Below are positions 29,252 through 37,380 of a DNA stretch of 64,000 bases, piece after piece. A program made the position numbers and the translations under genes. The notes beneath the pieces are model-generated. The model was given only the letters and a program-made list of their open reading frames with translations. It ran no database searches and was not told the origin of the DNA. The stretch lies in IMG/VR virus record IMGVR_UViG_3300032770_000018, positions 1 through 64,000 of that record. One strand, written 5' to 3'. Numbering within the stretch: the stretch's first letter is position 1; each line of letters opens with the position of its first letter. This DNA comes from a virus.

Positions 29252-30419
29252 CGCTATTCTGCTTTTGACCTATGCTTTTCTCGCTTTGAGTGACGCACAA
29301 AAACCTTTGCCGTCTGCCGCGTTGGAAACTTCGCAAGTCGTATCCTCAAAGCACGCGGCGGACGGCGCTTTGGTTTCAAAGAGCATGAGCGAACCGATCC
29401 ACATAATTAGCCTCGGCGCTGGCGTGCAGTCTTCAACGGATGCTCTGATGGCCAGCGAAGGGGAATCCCCGCCGATGCCGGACTTGGGTTGTTTTGCCGA
29501 CACACAACGGGAGCCCCTGAGTGTTTATCTGTGGCTCTCAAAACTATGTGGCGTACAAGTGCGGTTCCGTCCAAATGGAAGGCCATACGTCGAACCGGGC
29601 GTTTACCACTCTGGCCTTCTTAAATTTCCAGTTCACATTGTCACAAAAGGCGACATCGGAGAAGATGCGCTGCGGGTGAGAAAGCGCAAGGACGGCAATG
29701 GTTCATGGGTGCGCAGTGGAGTTCCTCACTACAGCATCAATGCTGATGGATTAAAAGGCCACGGACCTAGGCAATGCACGTATGATTTCAAAATTATACC
29801 GTTAGAGCAGGAGCAACGCCGATTGATTGGCAAAGACAAGATGAGAGTATGGCGCAAGAGGCACCGATCAGCTTTGAAGGAAATTGCCAAACACGAGAAA
29901 GAACTGTCGGTGTGGAAGCGTGCAAAAAAGGCAGGGTTGCCGCATTCTCCGGTTGCTCCATTAAGACCAGAGGTGGCGTGGGCAGAATGTCAAGCAGACC
30001 CGCTTGTCGTGGTCCGTATTGGCATTTCCACAGACGAGGCAGGCCGCGCAAAGCCATCACGGATTCCTTGGGCAGTTCATCGTTGGCCGCATTTAGAGAG
30101 GGGCACGAACCGGGATGGATGCGTCGAATGGTTAGCCGCCCGAAATCTTAAAGCTCCGAAATCAGCTTGCGAATTTTGCCCATACCATGATGACGATGAA
30201 TGGATCAGATTGAGGGATGTCGAACCGGAGAGCTTTGCCCGAGCTGTGCAATTCGATTATGCCTACCGCGCAGCGAAAATAAAAACTGTTTCACAAAAAG
30301 GCTTCAAGCCTTATTTACACAACAGCAGAGTCCCGCTGGACAAGGTTAAATTCCAGAAATTGCAAGGCAAACAACTGACGATGTTTAACAACGAGTGCCA
30401 AGGGATGTGCGGGGTATGA
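29244..30419 (+). CDS. PAPS-reductase-like (PP-loop) protein
   Basis: 391 codons from ATG 29244; a second in-frame ATG at 29385 gives MSEPIHIISLGAGVQSST, the natural enzyme N-terminus. SLGAGVQSS is the PP-loop variant of the phage PAPS reductase/adenine-nucleotide alpha-hydrolase family, and the C-terminal CEFCPYHDDDEW motif is typical of it. The upstream ~47 codons include a hydrophobic segment (LDAILLLTYAFLALSD) that may be a separate product. Such enzymes handle sulfur or nucleotides and are linked to DNA modification in phages. Confidence 0.7.
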   Translation: MLDAILLLTYAFLALSDAQKPLPSAALETSQVVSSKHAADGALVSKSMSEPIHIISLGAGVQSSTDALMASEGESPPMPDLGCFADTQREPLSVYLWLSKLCGVQVRFRPNGRPYVEPGVYHSGLLKFPVHIVTKGDIGEDALRVRKRKDGNGSWVRSGVPHYSINADGLKGHGPRQCTYDFKIIPLEQEQRRLIGKDKMRVWRKRHRSALKEIAKHEKELSVWKRAKKAGLPHSPVAPLRPEVAWAECQADPLVVVRIGISTDEAGRAKPSRIPWAVHRWPHLERGTNRDGCVEWLAARNLKAPKSACEFCPYHDDDEWIRLRDVEPESFARAVQFDYAYRAAKIKTVSQKGFKPYLHNSRVPLDKVKFQKLQGKQLTMFNNECQGMCGV

Positions 30420-30571
30420 AACTCGCCAAAACCATCCTCACCCTGCTCGCAGCCGGAGCCGTCGTCTGGTTCGTCGTCTGGCTGCTGACGGGTGCGTTCA
30501 CTGGCCGGGCAAGGACGACACCGAATACGATTCGTCTGGACAATTTCACCCGTATCACCCAACCTCACTGA
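30416..30571 (+). CDS. Small membrane protein
   Basis: 51 residues: an N-terminal hydrophobic segment (ILTLLAAGAVVWFVVWLLTG) then a short polar tail. ATG 30416 overlaps the stop of the previous gene. Unknown function. Confidence 0.45.
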   Translation: MKLAKTILTLLAAGAVVWFVVWLLTGAFTGRARTTPNTIRLDNFTRITQPH

Positions 30572-30584
30572 ATAGCACGAACAA

Positions 30585-30809
30585 ATGAATGGGCCTTCAT
30601 ATTGCGAGACTTGCGGCTCGTGGCCAGCGAGAGAAACAGCCAAGGGCCTTCGCTGCCACATTTTCGAGTGCCGTGACCTTGCCGCGGAACACCCCGTACC
30701 GTTACCAAATGACGCACAAATGCTCAAAGACTTGGCGGAAATCGGGGTTGCTGGTGCGCAGCAAAAGCTCAATGAGATGATTTTGGACGCGGTCTTCACT
30801 CCACTGTAA
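30585..30809 (+). CDS. Small zinc-finger-like protein
   Basis: 74 residues: YCETCGSWPARETAKGLRCHIFEC forms a likely CxxC...C...C zinc site; the rest is helical. Starts 14 bases after the previous stop. Could bind nucleic acid. Confidence 0.45.
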   Translation: MNGPSYCETCGSWPARETAKGLRCHIFECRDLAAEHPVPLPNDAQMLKDLAEIGVAGAQQKLNEMILDAVFTPL

Positions 30810-30835
30810 CAACAACTCAAACTGAAAGGTTCAAA

Positions 30836-31405
30836 ATGAAAAAACTGTTCGTAATAGCATCCATCGTCGCACTGTGCGGCCTGCCAGTGAAGGCTCAAAC
30901 CAACACCACCCTGCCGACGGCCCCGCAGCCAAGCCCGCAGCAAAGCTGGCTGGTCAACGCCCTCAGCCTGCACAATCCCACGTTGGAGTACTTCACCAAT
31001 GACATTTCGGTGGAGTTGGAGCAGGCCGCCAAGATTGATTCGGCGCTCCCTGGCACGCTCCAAAGTACTACTCTCGACCTCTGGAAGCGGATCGGCACTT
31101 CCACCGAACTGGGCGGTGATGCTGAAATTGACACGCTCGGAGTCGACAACGACATCAACGGCATTTTCGGCCACGTTGATCTGCGTCTGGATTGGGACAA
31201 CATCGCCGGCGGACTTAGCCTCGGCGGTGGCCGGCAAATCACGTTGCAGACCACTCGAATCGAGGGCGGCTTCTTTGCCGAATACCGAGTGATACCCAAC
31301 GTCGGCGCAAATCTCCGGTGGTACGCCGGATACCAGCCAGACGGTGTGGCAAAGAAAGCCTACACGGCTTTGCTTTTGGGCATCACGGTCGGCCTGGGCA
31401 AGTAA
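30836..31405 (+). CDS. Secreted beta-rich protein
   Basis: 189 residues with an AAAGG ribosome site. Signal peptide MKKLFVIASIVALCGLPVKA; the body has alternating strands ending in an aromatic/Gly-rich stretch (YRVIPNVGANLRWYAGYQ... LLLGITVGLGK), the look of an outer-membrane barrel or a secreted beta protein. Its place beside lysis and hydrolase genes suggests a role at the envelope. Confidence 0.5.
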   Translation: MKKLFVIASIVALCGLPVKAQTNTTLPTAPQPSPQQSWLVNALSLHNPTLEYFTNDISVELEQAAKIDSALPGTLQSTTLDLWKRIGTSTELGGDAEIDTLGVDNDINGIFGHVDLRLDWDNIAGGLSLGGGRQITLQTTRIEGGFFAEYRVIPNVGANLRWYAGYQPDGVAKKAYTALLLGITVGLGK

Positions 31406-31422
31406 TCTGATTCCCGCGAAGT

Positions 31423-31974
31423 ATGGAAATCGCCCAGTACAAGGGCAGGACATTTAATCCATCCAGGATCATCGAGTTCCTCACGCGCGGCCCGTACTCC
31501 CATTCGGCTTTTCACTTTGACGAGCACGCCAGCGTGGTGGCCGCTCAACTTGTCCGGTCGGAAACGCCAATGGGAGACCTGAGGTGGATCAGTGAGGGAA
31601 GCGTGGTCGAAGCGTGGCCCCCAAAGCTGCGCTCCGTCGAATCGCTCAGCGCCCAACACGATCCTGGAACGGTGGTAGACATCTTTGGCTACGATCCACC
31701 GCTCAGTGGCACCGAGGAGGCGGCGCTCATTAGGCTCATCATCCCAGAGATCGGCACGCCCTACGACTGGAAGGACGTGCTGCGCTTCGTCACCCGCCGG
31801 AGACCCAAGCCGGAGGACCTGGAGCGGACATGGTTTTGCTCTGAGTTTGTCACCGAACTGTCCCGCAAGATCGGGCGCCCGTTCTTCAACCAGACCGAAT
31901 CCTGGGAGGTTCCCCCATCATGGGTGCAACGCACTCGCGCGCTCAAATACCTGCGCACTGAGACAACAACCTGA
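31423..31974 (+). CDS. Permuted NlpC/P60-like (YiiX-type) hydrolase
   Basis: 183 residues. A His in GPYSHSAFHF precedes the Cys of TWFCSEFVTEL by ~120 residues, with a conserved TPYDWKDVLRF: the His-before-Cys order of circularly permuted papain-like amidases. Could cut peptidoglycan cross-links (endolysin) or another amide; sits next to the holin-like block. No signal peptide. Confidence 0.65.
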   Translation: MEIAQYKGRTFNPSRIIEFLTRGPYSHSAFHFDEHASVVAAQLVRSETPMGDLRWISEGSVVEAWPPKLRSVESLSAQHDPGTVVDIFGYDPPLSGTEEAALIRLIIPEIGTPYDWKDVLRFVTRRRPKPEDLERTWFCSEFVTELSRKIGRPFFNQTESWEVPPSWVQRTRALKYLRTETTT

Positions 31975-32342
31975 TGCTGGTCGACATCGCCTCAAAGTTT
32001 CCGCCCCGGGCCTGCCGGATGCTCGCCAGGAAGGGCAACGGCCGGAACTGCCGGCCAAAGAGTTACGACGAAATCGCCAGGGAGGTGGGGGTAGCTCGGT
32101 CAACGCTGATCCTGATCCTCAGCCGCCCGGACTGGGGAAACACCGGGATCAGAACGGTTGACGCCATCGCACGTGCGTGCGGAGTGGACTTCCTCAATCC
32201 GAAACGGCACGCCAAACTGGTTCGCCGTGGGAAGTTCGCTCACATCGCCAACGCCAATGGGAGCCAGCGGCTGATGTTTGACCGGATACTTCCGAAGGAT
32301 ATGGGCAGCCGGCAGAGTTCTGGGCCGCCAAAGGCCATCTGA
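31974..32342 (+). CDS. Helix-turn-helix protein (XRE-like)
   Basis: 122 residues; SYDEIAREVGVARSTLILILSRPDWGNTGIRTVDAIARACGVDFL reads as an XRE-type helix-turn-helix. Starts with a one-base overlap (TGATG). The Arg/Gly-rich ends may bind nucleic acid. It directly faces the terminase gene, so it may be the small terminase or a regulator of the switch to packaging. Confidence 0.5.
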   Translation: MLVDIASKFPPRACRMLARKGNGRNCRPKSYDEIAREVGVARSTLILILSRPDWGNTGIRTVDAIARACGVDFLNPKRHAKLVRRGKFAHIANANGSQRLMFDRILPKDMGSRQSSGPPKAI

Positions 32343-32396
32343 CGGCCGCGGCGGCGCGCGGCGCGGACGCGTTGCGACGGCTGCTCTCTTCTCCTC

Positions 32397-33992
32397 TCAG
32401 GAAATGCTCGTGGCAAAGGCCGGCCGGTCTCGCCTGCCAACGGTCTCGGGGTCCAATGTCTGCAATTCCTCAGCGCACTCCATCAGCAGCGCGTAGGTCA
32501 GGGCGTCGAAGACGTGCTTGTTCTCGTCGTCCACCACGTAGTTAAGGGCGCCCTTTCCCTTTTTGAGGTCGCGCAGCATCTGGATGGTCATTGTGCAGTG
32601 GGCGCTTACGCGAATTCGTCCCTGCATCAGCAGCTTTTTCAGCAACCTCACACGCTGGGCAACGCTGTGTTTGGCCTTTGGGACCCCGATAAGCTGAATT
32701 CGGTTCCTGGATGCCGCATAGACCTCCAGATGCTGGTAGGTGTCGCCGGTGCTCTGGTACTTCTCGATGGAAGATCGATCCGACCAGGCGCGTTCCAGGT
32801 CAAGCCTGTGACCGGCGATTTCCTCGATGGACAGCCTTCCCTCGGGCATGTCGGGATTGCCCTCGATGAGCCCCATGAACGCCACGGTAAATTCCTCAAC
32901 CGACATTTCCTTGCCGATGTTGACCAGCTCGTCGAGCACGGAGAAATAGGACCGCCCGCTGATGACGTTTCGCTCGATGGCGACGGCAGCGTGGTTTTTG
33001 TCTCCCAGGTCCCAACCGGTTATCAACTCGGCGATCGTCGGACTGGGGTTGAGGTATTCCCAGTCGTCTTCATTCTGCGATGAGCAGTTTCCAACAACGT
33101 GAAGATTTTCACGGAAGCAGCCACGGAAGTGTCGGCTCTGGTCACCGAAGCCAAAAACCCACTTGCCGTTCACCAGGCGCTCATACATCCCGATGTCCGA
33201 GCCGCAGGCGACGGTGACCTCGTCGATCTGTCTGGGATCCAGCCGCGGGTTCTCGCGGATACCCCATTCCAGGACGTCCGAGTTGGTCTTGAAGAAGTCG
33301 AAAACCCGCTCAGGCAGGACGGGCAACCCCACCTCGGTATTGTGCGCGGTATACTCATCGTAGGTCCACTTGCGCTCGAGGTAGAACGCCCGGTAAATCC
33401 AGGAGCTTTCGCCTTCCTCGGCCGGGTTGGTATCGGCAATCCACTGCTGTTGCTCGAACGGGATGTTGAGCATACGCAGCGCTGGGAGGCCGTACTGGAG
33501 CACGCCACGGGTGCCGAACTTCGAAAGCTCAGAAAAGTAGATGAGGCTGAACTCCATTTCCTTGAGCTTATCCTCAACGTCGTTATCAACGTCGAGGGAG
33601 AACAACATGCACTCCGATTCACCGCCGTAGCCGTTGCGCACCCGAAAGAATGGAGTGCGGGTCTGGCCGTCAACTTTTGGACCCGGACGCTTGTCGGCGC
33701 CCATGGTGGTGTAGCGGATGCCGATGCCGGATTTGAACCACTCCGGCAGGATGTCCCGCTGCATCTTCATCCATGGGCCGCCGTCCTTCGAGTTCTTGAG
33801 CGTGCGGCTGAACATCGCGACCCGGGCGCCCTTAACCTCCCAGAGATGGCGGACGATCTTATGCAGGACGGCGATGGTCTTGCCCGATAGGCGTGGGCCG
33901 CAGACCAGCATTGCCCGCTTCATGCAGTTGTAGACCTCCAACTGCCGATCGAACAGGTCGGGAAAGAAAATGCCTTCGGAGTCGATTGGCAT
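32397..33992 (-). CDS. terL: Terminase large subunit
   Basis: 531 residues from ATG 33992 (TAATG overlap with the GroES-like gene). Walker A-like CGPRLSGKT, Walker B-like FSLIYFSELSKFG region, coupling TNPAE motif, and a nuclease domain with ITGWDLGDKNHAAV. Packages DNA into the procapsid. Encoded on the opposite strand to the head genes, with a separate promoter shared with the chaperonin gene. Confidence 0.9.
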   Translation of the reverse strand: MPIDSEGIFFPDLFDRQLEVYNCMKRAMLVCGPRLSGKTIAVLHKIVRHLWEVKGARVAMFSRTLKNSKDGGPWMKMQRDILPEWFKSGIGIRYTTMGADKRPGPKVDGQTRTPFFRVRNGYGGESECMLFSLDVDNDVEDKLKEMEFSLIYFSELSKFGTRGVLQYGLPALRMLNIPFEQQQWIADTNPAEEGESSWIYRAFYLERKWTYDEYTAHNTEVGLPVLPERVFDFFKTNSDVLEWGIRENPRLDPRQIDEVTVACGSDIGMYERLVNGKWVFGFGDQSRHFRGCFRENLHVVGNCSSQNEDDWEYLNPSPTIAELITGWDLGDKNHAAVAIERNVISGRSYFSVLDELVNIGKEMSVEEFTVAFMGLIEGNPDMPEGRLSIEEIAGHRLDLERAWSDRSSIEKYQSTGDTYQHLEVYAASRNRIQLIGVPKAKHSVAQRVRLLKKLLMQGRIRVSAHCTMTIQMLRDLKKGKGALNYVVDDENKHVFDALTYALLMECAEELQTLDPETVGRRDRPAFATSIS

Positions 33993-34273
33993 TAGCCGAG
34001 GATGGCCACAACGTCGCGGATGCTGTAAACGCGACACTTCTGGCCATTGAAATCGGTTTCCTGGCTGCCGTAGCTGTTATCGACATGCACGCGATGGCCA
34101 ACCCGTAGGTCTGGTGGCAGAAGGTTTGGACGACCGCCGCGGCGCCCTCCGGAGCCGAGGAGGAGAACGATCCCCGTGCTTTGGAGTTTCGACTTTCCGT
34201 GCTCGACTAGGACGAACGATTCGGTGGGAGGAGGATCAAGTCGGACGAGGACGCGATTGCCGAGAAGCTTCAT
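33992..34273 (-). CDS. groES-like: GroES-like co-chaperonin (Cpn10 family)
   Basis: 93 residues (MKLLGNRVLVRLDPPPTESF, a mobile-loop-like region HGKSKLQSTGIVLLLGSGGRRG, then DLRVGHRVHVDNSYG, and the C-terminal KCRVYSIRDVVAILG). This matches the Cpn10 beta-barrel and its C-terminal strand. By analogy with T4 gp31, it would redirect host GroEL to fold the capsid protein. Co-transcribed with terL from the 34280-34309 promoter. Confidence 0.75.
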   Translation of the reverse strand: MKLLGNRVLVRLDPPPTESFVLVEHGKSKLQSTGIVLLLGSGGRRGGRPNLLPPDLRVGHRVHVDNSYGSQETDFNGQKCRVYSIRDVVAILG

Positions 34274-34279
34274 ATCCGC

Positions 34280-34309
34280 AAATTGCGCTTGCAAATCCAA
34301 GTGAGGCAA
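34280..34309 (-). promoter_or_regulatory. Leaderless-type promoter of groES-like/terL
   Basis: TTGCCT (34304-34309), 18-bp spacer, CAATTT (34280-34285), six bases, ATG 34273. It overlaps the divergent plus-strand promoter. Confidence 0.45.
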
Positions 34310-34318
34310 GCGTAAAAG
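34289..34318 (+). promoter_or_regulatory. Leaderless-type promoter of the head operon
   Basis: TTGCAA (34289-34294), 18-bp spacer, TAAAAG (34313-34318), six bases, ATG 34325. It overlaps the oppositely directed groES-like promoter, so the two may exclude one another. Confidence 0.55.
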
Positions 34319-34324
34319 GCACCC

Positions 34325-34627
34325 ATGAGTGCACCGATTTGTAAGATTCGTCTTCCCAGCCATCACCCCGCCGTCGCCGGATTGAGGAAAGGCGACCGCG
34401 TCCACCTCATCGCCGAAAAGGCTGAAGAGGAGGCCAACGCGATGTCGGAGAAGCCGCCCGGGCCGCAGGTGCCACCGCTCGAAACGCCCTTCCACGTCAA
34501 CTCGATCGCCAAGGCGCGCGGGGCAGGCGCGGCGCTTCCCGGTGGAAAAGGCGGAGTCCAATCGCCGGCCGAATATCTCAACAGTCGCCGGCGCTCAGAG
34601 GCTGGCGCGGTTGACAGCATGTCGTGA
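34325..34627 (+). CDS. Small protein before the portal gene
   Basis: 100 residues: ICKIRLPSHHPAVAGLRKGDRVHLIAEKAEEE at the N-terminus suggests a small beta-barrel (OB/translation-protein-like), followed by a Gly/Pro-rich tail. Leaderless promoter. Its stop overlaps the portal's GTG start by four bases. Function unknown. Confidence 0.5.
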   Translation: MSAPICKIRLPSHHPAVAGLRKGDRVHLIAEKAEEEANAMSEKPPGPQVPPLETPFHVNSIAKARGAGAALPGGKGGVQSPAEYLNSRRRSEAGAVDSMS

Positions 34628-37161
34628 TCGACCTGAAGCTACTCGAGCAGAAGGGCATCAACCCGGACAAGCTGAGGGCCAAGCTACAGCCCAGCGGCTT
34701 CAACTGGGTGCCAAAGAAGGGGGCTTGGGAGAAGGACCCCGGCTACATGACGCACCCGACCAACGAGCCGGGCGAGTCAGACGCCGAGCGCGTCCATAAG
34801 CTGATCCTCCGCATCCGCTCGCGCATCCAGGAGGGGATGACCCGCAATTTCCAGGACTTCCGCGTCTACTACGCGCTTGATGTCGCCTGGGACACCCCGT
34901 TCCGCCAGATCACCCCGACGCTGATCTCGACCTTCCTCGACGCCGACCCAAACGACGAAAAGGTCTACAAAGCCGTACAGGACTGGGGGCTCGCCCATCT
35001 CATCCAAAACGAGAAGGACCCGAAGACCGGCAAGGACGTAAAGACCCTTAACCTCCCGGTATTCTTCAGCGTGGTGGTCCCCCTCGTCCGAGCCTACGTG
35101 ACGATTCGTTGGGCCAAGGTGATGAACGACCGCCGGCAATTTCCGTATTACAAATACGAGCCGGCCAAGAACACGACCGAACTCAGCCTCAAGTGCGAGG
35201 CGCTGAGCGACCGAGTGCAGGTGATGTCATCTCAGTACGGCTATTACGACCAGGACAAGCAGGCGGTGCTCAAGATGCTCCACTACGGGCTGTGCCTGAA
35301 GTTCATCAAAGAAGCCTGGCACTCGGAGGAGCAGTGGAAGGAAGCGGACGCCCAGGACGTGCAGGCCGGCGCCGAGAAGCCCGATGGCAACAAGGCAAGC
35401 ATTGGTGATCCGATAAAGGTGACTACCCGGGAGGGCCTGCGCTATCACATCCCGCACCCAAGCCGAATCTTTCGTGACCTAGCGCACGGGCCGTGGACTT
35501 TCAACTACGATTGTGGATGCGAGTACGGCGGCTACTGGCGCATCGCGCGCTACCGCGAGATCGAGCAGAACCCGGATTTCTGGAACCGCGACAAGATCGG
35601 CTTTGGCGCCGTGGACTTCGTGAGCGGCAACCGGCTCTTTTTCACCACCGTCTATTCGGCCTGCACGCTGACCATCCCGGTCGCCCAACCCGACAAGCAG
35701 CCGGAGGGCCCGGCGCTGGGTGCCGGCATTGGCCTGGGCGCTGGTGACCTCGACCGCGAGAAAGAGATCGCGACCATCTACTACGGAACGGAGCACGGCG
35801 ACCAGGGGGTGCTGGTGACCGAGTACTTTGAAAAGCTGATTCCCAGCCAGAACGGCCTTGGCGACTACGACTGCCCGGTGTGGTTCCGCTTTGTGGTCGC
35901 CGGCGACTCCTGCACGATTCTCTACGCCGAGCCCCTGCCCTACGTGCCGATCACCTACTACGGCTACGACGCGGACGAAAGCCGCAGCAAGCCCGCGAGC
36001 CTGAGCCTCGAGGTGCTTCCCTTCCAGGACCATTTCAGCAACCTGCTGACCCAGACGATCCTCACCTGCAAGCAGAACCTGGCGAACCTGACTTTCATTG
36101 ATAGCGACCAGATTGACGTAGAAACCCAGGGCAAGATCAAGGGCATCGGTGCCTCGCTCTACCGGTTCCTCAACATCATGCCCTACTCGAGCAAGAAGGC
36201 GGCGCGCCTGCAGAACAAGCTCGCGGAGGCGGTGCAGTCTTACGCCCTGCCAAAGGGCAATGTTGCCGAGCTGATCGGAGTGATGAAGCAGATTCTGGAC
36301 GTCATCGAGCGGGTGCTGGTGATGAGCAGCCAGGAAGTTGGCCAGGCGGCCAGCCACGAGTTGCGCGCGGAGGAAGTTCGCAACATCCAGGCCAGCACCT
36401 CGACGCGCCTGATTTTCACCGCTACACCGGTGGATATTGCGACCGATGCGGACAAGCGCCGGATCTACCAGGCGCTGATGGCCTACGGCGACGAGGAGTT
36501 CTCGGTACACGTGCCGGCCGAGTCCCCGGTCACCCCCGATCAATTCAAGGCGATGGGGTTCACCTTCGGTCCAAAGCAGGTCCAGACCCAGTTCCCAGGC
36601 GCGGCCCGAGACCGCTACATCCACGCGCGGGTCAAAAAGAGCGCCCTGGCGATGGACCTCTGGTCGTTTGCCAGCACCAAGAACGACGCCGACCGCGTTG
36701 GTGACGCTCAGATGGCCGTCGCGATGTCGCAGATCACGCTCAACCTGCTCAATAACCCGATGACCGCGCAGGCGATTGGCCCCGACCAGGCGATTGACCT
36801 CGCTAACCATATCTGGCGCCTGAGCGGACTACCGCGGGACATGAAGCTCCGGAACGTCTCCCCGGCGCCCGACCCGCAACAGGCTCAGCAGGAGGCCCAA
36901 CAGCAGCTCGCAGCAACGGCGCAGGCGGTCCTCAAAGCAATCCAGCCTGAGCTTCACCCGTTAATGGATGAGGTGAAGCGCCAACGCGACGAGATCAACG
37001 TGGTTTTCAGGGCGCTCAACCTCCCTATCCCGCAACCCTCGAATGATAACACTCCACCAACGGCCGCTCCCGGACCCGGACCAGGCATCCATGCGCCAAT
37101 GGCTCAACCAGCCGGCGTCCCGGCGCTTCCGGGCGCTCCTGGCCAACCTGGCGGCGGCTGA
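34624..37161 (+). CDS. Portal protein (podovirus-like)
   Basis: 845 residues from GTG 34624. Mixed helical/beta clip, stem and crown-like segments, including FRVYYALDVAWDTPFRQITPT, VVVPLVRAYVTIRWAK, DEALSDR-VQVMSSQYGYYDQ and a long helical tail ending in a Gly/Pro stretch. Length fits large portals of short-tailed phages. Position after terL and before scaffold and capsid genes is the main support. Confidence 0.75.
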   Translation: MIDLKLLEQKGINPDKLRAKLQPSGFNWVPKKGAWEKDPGYMTHPTNEPGESDAERVHKLILRIRSRIQEGMTRNFQDFRVYYALDVAWDTPFRQITPTLISTFLDADPNDEKVYKAVQDWGLAHLIQNEKDPKTGKDVKTLNLPVFFSVVVPLVRAYVTIRWAKVMNDRRQFPYYKYEPAKNTTELSLKCEALSDRVQVMSSQYGYYDQDKQAVLKMLHYGLCLKFIKEAWHSEEQWKEADAQDVQAGAEKPDGNKASIGDPIKVTTREGLRYHIPHPSRIFRDLAHGPWTFNYDCGCEYGGYWRIARYREIEQNPDFWNRDKIGFGAVDFVSGNRLFFTTVYSACTLTIPVAQPDKQPEGPALGAGIGLGAGDLDREKEIATIYYGTEHGDQGVLVTEYFEKLIPSQNGLGDYDCPVWFRFVVAGDSCTILYAEPLPYVPITYYGYDADESRSKPASLSLEVLPFQDHFSNLLTQTILTCKQNLANLTFIDSDQIDVETQGKIKGIGASLYRFLNIMPYSSKKAARLQNKLAEAVQSYALPKGNVAELIGVMKQILDVIERVLVMSSQEVGQAASHELRAEEVRNIQASTSTRLIFTATPVDIATDADKRRIYQALMAYGDEEFSVHVPAESPVTPDQFKAMGFTFGPKQVQTQFPGAARDRYIHARVKKSALAMDLWSFASTKNDADRVGDAQMAVAMSQITLNLLNNPMTAQAIGPDQAIDLANHIWRLSGLPRDMKLRNVSPAPDPQQAQQEAQQQLAATAQAVLKAIQPELHPLMDEVKRQRDEINVVFRALNLPIPQPSNDNTPPTAAPGPGPGIHAPMAQPAGVPALPGAPGQPGGG

Positions 37162-37375
37162 GGCTGCCGAGGCGGCAAATAAGCTCTGCGCCCAGCCGGC
37201 GAACGACCGGACGGAGGTGGTGTCCAATGAAGCGCGGGAACTTATTCGCAGATCCCAGGACCTGACGGCTGCTCGGAATCTCCTTGAGGGGATGGCGGTG
37301 CCCGACTACAAGTTCTCTGAATATGACCTCAAGCCCGACACTGCACCCTCCGAGACAGTTAACGTAGAAATGTAA
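37043..37375 (+). CDS. Small protein overlapping the portal 3' end
   Basis: 110 codons; the stretch DPDQASMRQWLNQPASRRFRALLANLAAAEAAEAANKLC is helical and protein-like. It overlaps the portal gene by 119 bases in another frame. Probably a head accessory protein. Confidence 0.5.
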   Translation: MITLHQRPLPDPDQASMRQWLNQPASRRFRALLANLAAAEAAEAANKLCAQPANDRTEVVSNEARELIRRSQDLTAARNLLEGMAVPDYKFSEYDLKPDTAPSETVNVEM

Positions 37376-37380
37376 AACCT

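Noticed and set aside
35479-36810. 443-codon minus-strand frame opposite the portal gene
   Set aside because: Shadow of the portal gene; composition and lack of domains do not support it.
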